Shown here: piece after piece, positions 34,062-43,021 of the stretch
How the letters are laid out: every line of letters begins with the position of its first letter
Numbering within the stretch: the stretch's first letter is position 1
Assembly (NCBI GenBank): GCA_035264945.1
Contig: DATFPF010000150.1
Location: forward strand, 22,094-86,093
Direction of reading: 5' to 3'
Length of the DNA: 64,000 bases
Source: Rubrobacter_D sp035264945
Lineage (GTDB): Bacteria; Actinomycetota; Rubrobacteria; Rubrobacterales; Rubrobacteraceae
Translations under genes and position numbers: made by a program
Notes under the pieces: generated by a model
What the model saw: the letters and a program-made list of their open reading frames with translations, nothing else
What the model was told of the DNA's origin: nothing
Databases searched by the model: none

Positions 34062-35510
34062 ATGGCCGAGGCGACCGCGGGCGAGAGGACCCAGGAGGGG
34101 CAGGGCAAGCTTCAGGCCGGGCTGAAGAGGCGCCACATGACCATGATCTCGCTCGGCGGGATCATAGGCGCCGGCCTCTTCGTTGGCACCGGCCCGATCC
34201 TCAACCAGGCCGGCCCCGCGACCGTACTCACGTACCTGCTCACCGGCACCCTGCTCATCCTCATCATGCGGATGCTCGGCGAGATGGCTGTGGCCCGGCC
34301 CTCCGTGGGCTCCTTCTCTGACTACGGGCGGATGGCCCTGGGCAACTGGGCCGGGTTCGCCATTGGCTGGCTCTACTGGTACTTCTGGGCCATCGTCGTC
34401 GGGTTCGAGGCTACCGTGGCGGCTGGGATACTGGGGCAGTACGTAAGCGGGGTGCCGCCCTGGCTCATGGCGCTTGCGCTCGTCTTGTTGCTCACGGCGA
34501 CAAACCTGTACTCCGTGGGGTCTTACGGGGAGTTCGAGTTCTGGTTCGCGGGGATAAAGGTCGTCGCGATCGTGCTCTTCATAGGGCTCGGGGCCCTGTT
34601 CGTGATAGGGCTCTGGCCCGGCGGCAACTCGCCGGGCTTCTCGAACCTCTACGCCCAGGGCGGCTTCTTCCCAAACGGGCCGCTGGCGATGTTCAGCGGG
34701 GTTGCTACCGTGATCTTCGCTTTCGTCGGGGCCGAGATAGTGACGATAGCCGCAGCCGAGTCCGACGAGCCTGGCAGGAACGTGGCCAGGGCCACCAACG
34801 CGGTCATCTACCGCGTCCTGCTCTTCTACGTGATCTCCGTCTTCTTCGTCGCCTGCATCGTGCCGTGGGACACAGGCTTTACCGAGGACGTCGTAAAGAG
34901 CCCGTTCACGCTAGCGTTCGGGGAGATGGGGATACCATACGCGCCGCTCATCATGAACCTCGTCGTGCTGACGGCCGTGCTCTCCGTCCTGAACTCGAGC
35001 CTCTACACGACGAGCCGGATGCTCTTCGCGCTCACGCGCCACAACGACGCGCCCGGGTTCCTCACCAACACGACAAGGCGCGGGGTGCCGATCTGGGCGA
35101 TCCTGGCCGGGACCTTCTTCGCCTACGTCTCGGTGGCGATCTTCTACTTCTTCCCCGAGGAGGTCTTTACCTGGCTTATCAACGCCTCAGGCGCCATCGC
35201 GCTCTTCGTCTACCTCCTGATAGCCGTCTCCCAGCTCGTGATGCGCCGCCGGCTGGAGCGCGACAACCCCGAGCTTCTCCAGTTGAAGATGTGGTTCTAC
35301 CCGTGGCTTACGTACCTCTCGATCTTCGGCATCCTCGCCGTCCTCATCGCCATGTTCTTTATTGAGGGGCTGCGGCCCCAGATCATCGCGAGCCTCATCA
35401 GCCTCGGCGTCATCATGATCGCCTACCTACTGCGTCGCGCCTTCGGCCCGCCCGAGAGGGCGCCCGACGCGGTGATCAACGAGGAGGCCACAGCCCGCGA
35501 GAACCGCTAG
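34062..35510 (+). CDS. GABA/amino acid permease of the APC superfamily
   Basis: This 482-residue permease has 12 predicted helices. The N-terminal LKRRHMTMISLGGIIGAGLFVGTG is the substrate-site helix of the AAT group (GabP, AnsP, AroP type), and EMAVARPSVGSFSDYGRMALG follows as helix-3 signature. It probably imports GABA or another amino acid by proton symport. ATG 34062 lies behind AAAGGGGAGTC. It is followed 15 bp later by the ureohydrolase gene. A GABA role fits gabT/gabD in the same operon. Confidence 0.87.
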   Translation: MAEATAGERTQEGQGKLQAGLKRRHMTMISLGGIIGAGLFVGTGPILNQAGPATVLTYLLTGTLLILIMRMLGEMAVARPSVGSFSDYGRMALGNWAGFAIGWLYWYFWAIVVGFEATVAAGILGQYVSGVPPWLMALALVLLLTATNLYSVGSYGEFEFWFAGIKVVAIVLFIGLGALFVIGLWPGGNSPGFSNLYAQGGFFPNGPLAMFSGVATVIFAFVGAEIVTIAAAESDEPGRNVARATNAVIYRVLLFYVISVFFVACIVPWDTGFTEDVVKSPFTLAFGEMGIPYAPLIMNLVVLTAVLSVLNSSLYTTSRMLFALTRHNDAPGFLTNTTRRGVPIWAILAGTFFAYVSVAIFYFFPEEVFTWLINASGAIALFVYLLIAVSQLVMRRRLERDNPELLQLKMWFYPWLTYLSIFGILAVLIAMFFIEGLRPQIIASLISLGVIMIAYLLRRAFGPPERAPDAVINEEATARENR

Positions 35511-35525
35511 TAGAGAGGGAACCGC

Positions 35526-36482
35526 TTGACCCGGTACGAACCCGCGGACTCGTTCGCGACCCCGCGCTTCTCGGACGTGCGCACGTTCATGCGCCTGCCG
35601 AACGTGCGCGACCTCGAGAACGCCGACGCCGCCATAGTGGGGGCCCCCTTCGACACGGGCGCCACCTTCCGCGTGGGCGCCCGCTTCGGGCCCGAGGCCA
35701 TAAGGAGCGTCTCCCACCTCTTGCGCCGCCACAACCCTGGCCTCGGCGTGACCATCTTCGACTACCTATCCGTGATCGACTACGGCGACGTGCCGATAGT
35801 GCCAGGCTTTATCCGGGAGAGCTACGAGAAGATCTCCGAAGGACTCGAACCGATCCACCGCGCGGGCGTCGTCCCGATAGTCCTCGGCGGCGACCACTCG
35901 ATAGCCCTGCCCGAGCTTCGCACCGCGGCGGCCGTACACGGGCCTCTGGCCCTCGTCCAGTTCGACTCCCACCCCGACACCTGGGATTCCTACTTCGGCC
36001 AGAAGTACACCCACGGGACGCCGTTCAGGCGGGCGGTCGAGGAGAGGATACTCGACCCCTCGCGCTCCATCCAGGTAGGGATGCGCGGCTCCATCTACGA
36101 CGAGCGCGACTGGGACGACGCGAAGGACATGGGCTTCGACCTCGTCCCAACAGATGAGGTTCGCGAGCTCGGGATACCTGCCGTTATAGAGCGGATCAAG
36201 GACCGGGTCGGCGACGCGAAGGTCTACGTCTCCTTCGACATAGACTTCGTCGACCCCGCGTACGCGCCCGGCACCGGGACGCCCGAGATCGGGGGCTACA
36301 CCAGCCGCGAGGCGCAGGAGTTCGTGCGGGGGCTCGCCGGGATCGACATCGCCGGTTTCGACGTGGTCGAGGTCTGCCCGGCCTACGACGGCCCCGGGCA
36401 GGTCACCGCGCTCGTGGCGGCCAACTTGGCCCACGACTTTCTGGGGCTCATCGCCTTGCAGAAGAAGTACGGGGATGGATAA
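35526..36482 (+). CDS. Agmatinase-family ureohydrolase
   Basis: This 318-residue member of the arginase/agmatinase family has metal-binding motifs GGDHSI, FDSHPDTW (a Ser where Ala is usual in DAHxD) and SFDIDFVDPAYAPGTGTPE. It would hydrolyse a guanidino compound (agmatine, 4-guanidinobutyrate or 3-guanidinopropionate) to urea and an amine or amino acid. The GTGTPE..GG motif and the amine/GABA context favour agmatinase or guanidinobutyrase. The start is TTG 35526 behind GAGAGGGAA. The stop overlaps the next small gene by 8 bp. Confidence 0.88.
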   Translation: MTRYEPADSFATPRFSDVRTFMRLPNVRDLENADAAIVGAPFDTGATFRVGARFGPEAIRSVSHLLRRHNPGLGVTIFDYLSVIDYGDVPIVPGFIRESYEKISEGLEPIHRAGVVPIVLGGDHSIALPELRTAAAVHGPLALVQFDSHPDTWDSYFGQKYTHGTPFRRAVEERILDPSRSIQVGMRGSIYDERDWDDAKDMGFDLVPTDEVRELGIPAVIERIKDRVGDAKVYVSFDIDFVDPAYAPGTGTPEIGGYTSREAQEFVRGLAGIDIAGFDVVEVCPAYDGPGQVTALVAANLAHDFLGLIALQKKYGDG

Positions 36483-36777
36483 CGCGCTCGGCTACCTGAT
36501 CCTCGGGCTCTGCTTCGCCGCCATGTTCGGCGCGCTGTTCTGGGGGCGCGTAACGGGGGTCGGGGCGCTCGCTTCCATGCTCGTCGGCGGGTTGGTAGTG
36601 GTGGGTCTCATGGCCTGGCAGGGGCTGCTGGCCAACAGCCCCATCTACGGTGGCCTCCTGGCGAGCCTCGTCACCTTCTTCGTCGTTAGCCTCCTCACGC
36701 CGCAGGCCTCTTCGGGGACCATGTCGGCTTGGGATCGGCGGATAAGCGGGGAGGAAGCCGGGAGCCGGCGTGCGTAG
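36475..36777 (+). CDS. Stand-alone C-terminal piece of a sodium:solute symporter
   Basis: This 100-residue protein has three hydrophobic segments and a polar C-terminal tail. The order FWGRVTGVGALASMLVGG, NSPIYGGLLASLV and VVSLLTPQ mirrors the last helices of sodium:solute symporters such as PutP, but nothing upstream encodes the transport core. ATG 36475 overlaps the ureohydrolase stop by 8 bp, so it would be translated by coupling. It may be a decayed symporter remnant kept in frame or a small membrane partner. No function is assigned. Confidence 0.6.
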   Translation: MDNALGYLILGLCFAAMFGALFWGRVTGVGALASMLVGGLVVVGLMAWQGLLANSPIYGGLLASLVTFFVVSLLTPQASSGTMSAWDRRISGEEAGSRRA

Positions 36778-36822
36778 GAGGAACGGTCTGGCGCTTCGTT
36801 CTCAGAGAGGAGATGGGTCATC

Positions 36823-37338
36823 GTGACGTTTGCGGCAGGGAGTTTGATCGGGGAGTCTTTCGTCGGGGACGGCGTAAACGCCGCGCACGTCAACGTCGTC
36901 ATCGGCCGCAAGGGCGGCCCGGTAGAGACGGCCTGGACGACGGCCCTGGCGACGCCCCGGATGGGCCACACCCCTTTCGTCGCGGTGGTCCGGCCCGGGG
37001 TGCCAGCCCTGCCCTTCACGCTGTTCGTCAACAAGACGACGATGGGGAAGGAGTCACACGTCAACCTGACGTTCGGCGCGGCGCAGGCCGGGATCGCCTC
37101 CGGCGTCGCCGGCGCCGTCGCGGCCGGCATCGTGCCCGCCGAAGAGGTGCGCGACCTCCTCTGCATCGCGGCCGTCTACGTCAACCCCGGGGCGGACGAC
37201 GAGGGGGCCGTCTTCGAGAACAACCGGCGCTCGGTAAGGGAGGCAATCCAGGCCGCCGTCGACGGAACGCCTTCGGTCGAGGACGTTCTCGCGCTTGCGG
37301 GCTCGCCCTCGAACCCTTTCTTCGAGGGCCCTGGGTGA
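36823..37338 (+). CDS. Formaldehyde-activating enzyme (Fae) family protein
   Basis: This 171-residue protein matches Fae along its length: GESFVGDGVNAAHVNVVIG with the catalytic-type His22, a GHTPF segment, LFVNKTTM, FGAAQAGIA, AAGIVPAEEVRDLL and VYVNPGADDEGAVFENN. Authentic Fae condenses formaldehyde with tetrahydromethanopterin. No other H4MPT-pathway gene is seen in the window, so another pterin or carbonyl substrate is possible. GTG 36823 sits behind AGAGAGGAGATGGG. The stop overlaps the next start (GTGA). Within an amine operon it could capture formaldehyde from N-methylamine oxidation; this is inference. Confidence 0.85.
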   Translation: MTFAAGSLIGESFVGDGVNAAHVNVVIGRKGGPVETAWTTALATPRMGHTPFVAVVRPGVPALPFTLFVNKTTMGKESHVNLTFGAAQAGIASGVAGAVAAGIVPAEEVRDLLCIAAVYVNPGADDEGAVFENNRRSVREAIQAAVDGTPSVEDVLALAGSPSNPFFEGPG

Positions 37339-38486
37339 AGATAACGGGCGTCAGGATCGCGCGCGTGGCGCGGGACCTTGACCCCCCCTTCAGGGCCGCC
37401 TGGGACCCGGACCCGCGGGGCGTAACGGAGGCGACCCTCGTCTTCGTCGACACGGACGAGGGGGTCACGGGCGTCGGTTCTGGGGACACGATGTCCGACT
37501 TCTCCCGCTACGCTCATCACTTTATCGGCGAAGACCCCATGCGGATGTCCCGCCACGTGAGGGTCCTCGAGACGCTCTCGTTCCACGCCGGCCGGTACTG
37601 GCCGGTGGAAGCGGCGCTCTGGGACCTCGTCGGGAAGATCTGCGCCCAGCCCGTCTCGAACCTCTTCGGCGGGGCCTCCGACAGGGTGCCCGCCTACGCC
37701 TCTACCGGTGCCCTCATGGAGCCATCGGAAAGGGCGCGCTCGGCGCTGGCGTGCCGGGACCGCGGCTTCAGGGCTATAAAGCTGCGCGTGGACCCGTGGC
37801 GGTTAGATGAGGGCGTAGAGGCGGTCGAGGCCGTCAGGGACGCGGTCGGCGGCTCGATGGACGTCATGGTCGACCTTAACCAGGCCTGGCGCATGGCCGG
37901 GGACGCCAGGCGGAGCATAGACCCTGCCGCCGCGCGCAAGATAGCCGGGCGCCTTAGAGACCTCGACGTGTTCTGGCTCGAGGAGCCGCTGCCCCTGGCG
38001 GACATCGAAGGCCTCAAGAGCCTGCGCGCCGCGGGATCGCCGCGGGTGGCCGGGGGGGAGATGGTCAGGACGCAGGAGGAGTTGTTGCGCCTCCTGAAGG
38101 AGGACGCCCTCGACGTCTACCAGCCCGACGTCGTGCTCTCCGTCGGGATGATGCGCTGCCGCACGGTCGCCGAGCTTGCGCTTGCCTCAGGCAGGTGGTT
38201 CACCCCGCACACCTGGACCGACGGCGGCATCGGGCTCCTCGCCAACCTGCACGTCACCGCGGGCGTTGGCGGAGGGCCGTACCTGGAGTTCCCCTTCGAC
38301 CCGCCGGGCTGGAGCCCAGAGGCGCGGGACTTCCTCCTCGCCGAACCGCTCGACATCGACGCCGAAGGGTACCTTGAGGTGCCGGACAGGCCCGGGCTCG
38401 GCGTCGAGTTGAGCGGGAGGGTCCTGGAGGCCGTCGCGAAGGCCGGCCCCGACGCGAACGGGGCCGAAGCGGTGCGGGTCGAGTAA
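37335..38486 (+). CDS. Enolase-superfamily (mandelate racemase/MLE type) enzyme
   Basis: This 383-residue protein has the capping domain and TIM barrel of the mandelate racemase/muconate lactonizing group. Visible active-site elements are FRAIKLRVD (KxR acid/base), VMVDLNQAW (metal Asp), FWLEEPLP (metal Glu), VAGGEM (third metal ligand) and FTPHTWTDG, whose histidine suggests a mandelate-racemase-like His/Asp dyad and sugar-acid or hydroxy-acid dehydration or racemisation. The GTG start overlaps the Fae stop by 4 bp, so the two are probably co-translated. Substrate is unknown. Confidence 0.85.
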   Translation: MKITGVRIARVARDLDPPFRAAWDPDPRGVTEATLVFVDTDEGVTGVGSGDTMSDFSRYAHHFIGEDPMRMSRHVRVLETLSFHAGRYWPVEAALWDLVGKICAQPVSNLFGGASDRVPAYASTGALMEPSERARSALACRDRGFRAIKLRVDPWRLDEGVEAVEAVRDAVGGSMDVMVDLNQAWRMAGDARRSIDPAAARKIAGRLRDLDVFWLEEPLPLADIEGLKSLRAAGSPRVAGGEMVRTQEELLRLLKEDALDVYQPDVVLSVGMMRCRTVAELALASGRWFTPHTWTDGGIGLLANLHVTAGVGGGPYLEFPFDPPGWSPEARDFLLAEPLDIDAEGYLEVPDRPGLGVELSGRVLEAVAKAGPDANGAEAVRVE

Positions 38487-38551
38487 CGGCGTGATGAAGG
38501 ATCCCGTCAGGCGGGCATGGACGGTCTCAACCAGACGAGAGGAGGGGGCGC

Positions 38552-40072
38552 ATGGCATCAGGCTTGCGAGAGCTCTCTAGCCAGGAGTGGACGGGAAGGG
38601 CCGCGGCGCTCGAACCCGAGGGCAGGGCCTGGATCGGCGGACGGTACCGCGAGGCCATATCCGGCAGGCGCTTTCGGAATATCTCCCCGAGGGACGGGGG
38701 CGTGCTCTCCGAGGTGGCCGAGTGCGAAGGGGCAGACGTGGACCTCGCCGTCGAGGCGGCCCGGACGGCCTTCGAGGACGGGAGGTGGGCGAGCAGGCCC
38801 CCGGCCGAACGCAAGGAGGTCTTGCTCAGGCTGGCGGCCCTTATCGAGGAGAACCTCGAAGGCCTGGCGCTCGTCGAGTCGCTTGACGTCGGCAAGCCCA
38901 TCGGGGACGCGCTCTCCGTCGACGTGCCTGGCGCAGCCAACTACTTCAGGTGGTTCGCCGAGGCCATTGACAAGCGCTACGGTGAGGTGGCCCCGACCGG
39001 TGCCGACTCCCTGGCCCTCGTCACGCGGGAGCCGTTTGGGGTGGTGGCGGCCGTGGTGCCGTGGAACTACCCGCTCATCATAACCGCCTGGAAGGCCGCG
39101 CCGGCGCTCGCCACCGGCAACTCCGTGGTGCTCAAGCCCGCCGAGCAGTCGCCGCTCTCGGCGCTCCTCCTGGCCCGGCTGGCGGCCGAGGCCGGGGTGC
39201 CTGACGGCGTCTTCAACGTGGTGCCCGGCTACGGCCCGACGGCGGGCGCGGCCCTCGGCCGGCACCCGGACGTCGACAAGCTAGCCTTTACCGGCTCGAC
39301 CGAGGTCGGCAAGGCGTTTTTGGGCTACGCGGGGGAGTCCAACATGAAGTCCGTCTCCCTCGAGTGCGGGGGCAAGAGCCCGCAGGTGGTCCTCGCGGAC
39401 GCGCCTGACCTCATGGAAGCCGCCGCGAGCATCGCCTCCGGCATCTTCTACAACGCGGGGCAGACGTGCCACGCGGGATCCCGCCTGATCGTCGACCGCG
39501 CCGTCAAGGACGAGCTGCTTCACGAGGTATCGAAGCTCGCCGAAGGGATGCGCCCCAAGGACCCCCTGGACACCACCGCGAAGATGGGGGCCGTGGTCAG
39601 CGAGGAGCAACTCGAGCGCGTCCTCGGCTACGTCGAGATCGGCCGGCGCGAGGGTGCATCCGTGGCGCTCGGGGGGGATCGGGTAATGGAAGAGAGCGGT
39701 GGGTTCTACGTGGGGCCCACGGTCTTCGAGGGCGTAGGGCCGGAGATGCGGATAGCCAACGAGGAGATATTCGGGCCCGTCCTTAGCGTGCTCTCCTTCG
39801 ACGACGAGCGGGAGGCGATCCCGCTCGCCAACGCCACGAGGTACGGCCTCGCCGCCTCCGTGTGGACCTCGGACGTTACCCGCGCCCACCGCGCGGCGAA
39901 GGCCCTTAGGGCCGGAACGGTCTGGATAAACTCCTTCGACGCGAGCGACGCGACGGTGCCGTTCGGGGGCTTCGGGGAGTCGGGTAACGGCCGGGACAAG
40001 TCCCTCCACGCCCTAGACCAGTACGAGCAGCTGAAGACCACCTGGATAGAGCTGCCTGACCGCCGGGGATAA
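38552..40072 (+). CDS. PuuC-like aldehyde dehydrogenase
   Basis: This 506-residue NAD(P)-dependent aldehyde dehydrogenase has the catalytic Cys in YNAGQTCHAGSR, the glutamate in SLECGGKSP and the NAD motif FTGSTEVG. AGNSVVLKPAEQSPLSAL-type sequence and GESNMKSVSLECGG are close in pattern to PuuC, the gamma-glutamyl-gamma-aminobutyraldehyde dehydrogenase, and related aminoaldehyde dehydrogenases. It starts at ATG 38552 behind GAGGAGGGGGC. It follows the enolase-superfamily gene by 65 bp and precedes an iron alcohol dehydrogenase, so an alcohol-aldehyde-acid relay is possible. Confidence 0.88.
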   Translation: MASGLRELSSQEWTGRAAALEPEGRAWIGGRYREAISGRRFRNISPRDGGVLSEVAECEGADVDLAVEAARTAFEDGRWASRPPAERKEVLLRLAALIEENLEGLALVESLDVGKPIGDALSVDVPGAANYFRWFAEAIDKRYGEVAPTGADSLALVTREPFGVVAAVVPWNYPLIITAWKAAPALATGNSVVLKPAEQSPLSALLLARLAAEAGVPDGVFNVVPGYGPTAGAALGRHPDVDKLAFTGSTEVGKAFLGYAGESNMKSVSLECGGKSPQVVLADAPDLMEAAASIASGIFYNAGQTCHAGSRLIVDRAVKDELLHEVSKLAEGMRPKDPLDTTAKMGAVVSEEQLERVLGYVEIGRREGASVALGGDRVMEESGGFYVGPTVFEGVGPEMRIANEEIFGPVLSVLSFDDEREAIPLANATRYGLAASVWTSDVTRAHRAAKALRAGTVWINSFDASDATVPFGGFGESGNGRDKSLHALDQYEQLKTTWIELPDRRG

Positions 40073-40187
40073 GCGCGCGGGGCTCGCGTCGAAGGAGAAC
40101 GGAGGAAAGGTGTGCGGGGCACGGATTTTCTAGGGTCGGCAGGGAGGCCTCCGGGCGGGCGAGAGGCGCGCGGGGGACGGTTCCCGA

Positions 40188-41384
40188 ATGCCGCTTAGCA
40201 GGCGGAGCCTCGACCTTGACTTTTACGGTCGCCTGAGCTTCGGCGTGGGGTCCGTGGAAGGGCTCGGTGGGCTCGTTGCCGCGTGCGGCGGGAGGCGCGC
40301 CTTCATCGTCACGGACCCAGGCGTGAGCGGGGCCGGCGTGACGGATCTCGTGCGGCAGAAGATACCCTCCGGGACGGAGAGCGCCGTGTTCGAGGGCGTA
40401 ACGCCCAACCCGACCGCCGACGACGTCGAAGGCGGTACCTCAGCCCTCAGGGACTTCGGGATCGGGCAGACCGTGGTAGTCGCGGTCGGGGGCGGCTCGG
40501 CCATGGACGCGGCGAAGGCGATCTCGCTGCTCGCGACCAACGGAGGCCCCGCGCGCGGGCTCGCCGACCCGTCCAGGGAACCGTCTCCGGGCCTGCCCAT
40601 CGTCGCGGTCCCCACCACGGCTGGCACCGCGGCCGAGACGAACGGCTTCGGCGTCATCACGGACACCGTCCTCGGGCGCAAGTTCTACATAGGCCACGAG
40701 AGCGTGAAGCCGCGCCGGTGCGTCCTGGACCCGGCCCTCACGCTCGGGTTGCCGCCCGGGATCACGGCCGCAACCGGCGTCGACGCCATGAGCCACGCCC
40801 TGGAGGCCCTGATGTCGCGCAACGCCAACCCCGTCGCCGACGGGCTCGCGCTGAACGCCATCCGGATGATCTCGGGCTGGTTGCCCACGGCCGTCGCCCG
40901 GGGCGAAGACCTCGAGGCCAGGTCCCAGATGCTCTTCGCCTCCAACCTCGCGGGGCAGGCATTCGCGACCGGTACGGGATTGGGGCTCTGCCACGCCATC
41001 GCCCACCCGCTCGGCGCCAGGCTCGGCGTTCCGCACGGCGTCGCCATCGCGGGCGTGCTGCCGGCCGTGATGCGCTTCAACGTACCAGAGAGCGCGGCCA
41101 AGCTCTCCCTCGCCGCCTCTTCGCTGGGCGTCTTGGAGAACTCCGTATCCGCCGAGGCGAACGCGGGGGCGGCCATCGGCGCCGTCGAAGACCTCATCGT
41201 CAGGGTGATGGGCGGTGCCGTCCTTGCGGGCGTGGCCGCGACCGGCGAGACGGCAGGCACGATCGTCCGTGACTGCCTGGCCGACCCCGTGATCCTCAAC
41301 ACGCCGCGGATGCCGTCGTCCCGGCAGGTGGAGGAGATAGTGTGCGAGGCCGTCGGCGCCTCCGCGCCCGGCGTGGAAGCCTAG
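40188..41384 (+). CDS. Iron-containing alcohol dehydrogenase
   Basis: This 398-residue group III alcohol dehydrogenase has the NAD motif VVAVGGGSAMDAAKA, AVPTTAGTAAE and metal ligands in TGVDAMSHALEA (Asp, His) and GLCHAIAHPLGA plus VPHG (His). It oxidises an alcohol or hydroxy acid, or reduces an aldehyde such as succinic semialdehyde in reverse. Its position between a PuuC-like aldehyde dehydrogenase and gabD fits handling of hydroxybutyrate or aminoalcohol intermediates. ATG 40188 has only a modest ribosome site (GGGGGACGG). The gap before it is 115 bp. Confidence 0.88.
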   Translation: MPLSRRSLDLDFYGRLSFGVGSVEGLGGLVAACGGRRAFIVTDPGVSGAGVTDLVRQKIPSGTESAVFEGVTPNPTADDVEGGTSALRDFGIGQTVVVAVGGGSAMDAAKAISLLATNGGPARGLADPSREPSPGLPIVAVPTTAGTAAETNGFGVITDTVLGRKFYIGHESVKPRRCVLDPALTLGLPPGITAATGVDAMSHALEALMSRNANPVADGLALNAIRMISGWLPTAVARGEDLEARSQMLFASNLAGQAFATGTGLGLCHAIAHPLGARLGVPHGVAIAGVLPAVMRFNVPESAAKLSLAASSLGVLENSVSAEANAGAAIGAVEDLIVRVMGGAVLAGVAATGETAGTIVRDCLADPVILNTPRMPSSRQVEEIVCEAVGASAPGVEA

Positions 41385-41486
41385 GACGGTTCTCGGGGAC
41401 CCGGTGAGCGTGCGAGCAGGTTTCGGGAGGCACCTCGTTCGGCGTAGAATGTCCCCGGCACCAACCTATGCAAACGGAGGTACCAG

Positions 41487-42959
41487 ATGATCCTGCCCAG
41501 ACTGGTCGAGCAGCTCTTCGTAGGCGGCGAGTGGGTGGGCTCCGCAGCCTCGGGCGCGACCTTCGACGTAACGAACCCCGCCAACAACGAGCCCATCGCC
41601 ACCCTCCCAGACGCCGGGCGGGAGGAGATGCGCAAGGCCATAGTCGCTGCCGCCGCCGTCCAGGAAGAGTGGGCCGCGACCACCGCGGCGCACCGGGCCG
41701 GGATCATGCGCGAGGCAGCCCGCCTCATGCACGAGCGGCAGGAGCACCTCGCCACCGTGATGACCCTGGAGCAGGGCAAGCCGCTTGCCGAGTCCCGAGG
41801 CGAGATCGTCTACGCGGCCTCGTTTATCGAGTGGTTCGCCGAGGAAGCCAGGCGCGTCTACGGCGAGACGGTCCCCGCGAGCCTGCCGGGCAAGAGGATA
41901 ATGGTAATCAAGCGCCCGGTAGGGGTGACGGCCGCCATAACGCCGTGGAACTTCCCGGCGGCCATGATCACGCGCAAGCTCGGCCCAGCCCTCGCCGCCG
42001 GCTGCACGATGGTCATAAAGCCATCCGAGCTCACGCCCCTCTCGGCCCTCGAAATGGCGAGGATCTTCGAGGAGGCCGGCCTGCCGAAAGGCGTCCTCTC
42101 CGTCGTCGCCGGCATGGACCCCGCGGCCATCACCGCCCCCATCATGGAAGACCGCCGCGTGCGCAAGCTCTCCTTCACCGGCTCGACCGAGGTAGGCAAG
42201 CTGCTCATGAAGCAGTCGGCCGACACTATGAAGCGCCTCTCCCTGGAGCTCGGCGGGCACGCCCCCTTCGTGGTCTTCGACGACGCCGACGTGGACGCCG
42301 CGGTCGAGGGCGCCCTGGTCTCCAAGATGCGCAACATGGGCCAGACCTGCGTCTGCGCCAACCGCGTCTTCGTCCAGAGGGGCATCCTCGACGAGTTCTC
42401 GAAGAAGCTGACGGAGAAGATGGCCGCGATGAGGGTGGGCGACGGCATGGAGGAGGGCGTAGAGGTCGGCCCTCTTATCGAGCCTAGGGCCATCGAGAAG
42501 GTCGAGCGCCACGTCGCCGACGCGAGGGAGAAGGGCGCGACGGTCGCCCTCGGCGGGGACCGGGTAAACGGCTCCAACGACTCCATTAACGGCAACTTCT
42601 ACGCGCCTACGGTCCTGCTTGACGCCGACGACTCGATGCTCGTCGCGAAGGAGGAGACCTTCGGCCCGGTGGCCGCCATCATGCCCTTCGAGACCGAGGA
42701 GGAGGTGGTTCGAAGGGCCAACGACACGGCCTACGGGCTTGCCGCCTACTACTTTACGCGCGACGTGGGACGCGTCTTCCGGCTCGCGGAGGGGCTGGAG
42801 TACGGCATCATCGGGGCGAACGACGGGATGCCCTCGACGGCCCAGGCCCCCTTCGGCGGGCTAAAGGAGTCGGGCGTGGGGCGAGAGGGCGGGCACCAGG
42901 GGATCGAGGAGTACCTGGACACCAAGTACGTCTCCCTCGGGGGCATCGGGGCGACGTAG
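41487..42959 (+). CDS. gabD: Succinate-semialdehyde dehydrogenase
   Basis: This 490-residue aldehyde dehydrogenase has GabD-type motifs: TLEQGKPLAESRGE, ITPWNFPAAMITRKLGPALAAG, FTGSTEVGK, LELGGHAPFVVFDDAD and the catalytic cysteine in NMGQTCVCANR. It oxidises succinic semialdehyde to succinate for the TCA cycle. The CVC pair is common in GabD and may form a redox switch. ATG 41487 lies behind ACGGAGGTACCAG. It is followed by gabT, completing GABA degradation. Confidence 0.92.
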   Translation: MILPRLVEQLFVGGEWVGSAASGATFDVTNPANNEPIATLPDAGREEMRKAIVAAAAVQEEWAATTAAHRAGIMREAARLMHERQEHLATVMTLEQGKPLAESRGEIVYAASFIEWFAEEARRVYGETVPASLPGKRIMVIKRPVGVTAAITPWNFPAAMITRKLGPALAAGCTMVIKPSELTPLSALEMARIFEEAGLPKGVLSVVAGMDPAAITAPIMEDRRVRKLSFTGSTEVGKLLMKQSADTMKRLSLELGGHAPFVVFDDADVDAAVEGALVSKMRNMGQTCVCANRVFVQRGILDEFSKKLTEKMAAMRVGDGMEEGVEVGPLIEPRAIEKVERHVADAREKGATVALGGDRVNGSNDSINGNFYAPTVLLDADDSMLVAKEETFGPVAAIMPFETEEEVVRRANDTAYGLAAYYFTRDVGRVFRLAEGLEYGIIGANDGMPSTAQAPFGGLKESGVGREGGHQGIEEYLDTKYVSLGGIGAT

Positions 42960-43021
42960 ATCCCGGCCCGTCCCTGCAGGTATACTGGAAAAAGTTAGGC
43001 AGACAGGAAGAGGTGGCGAGG

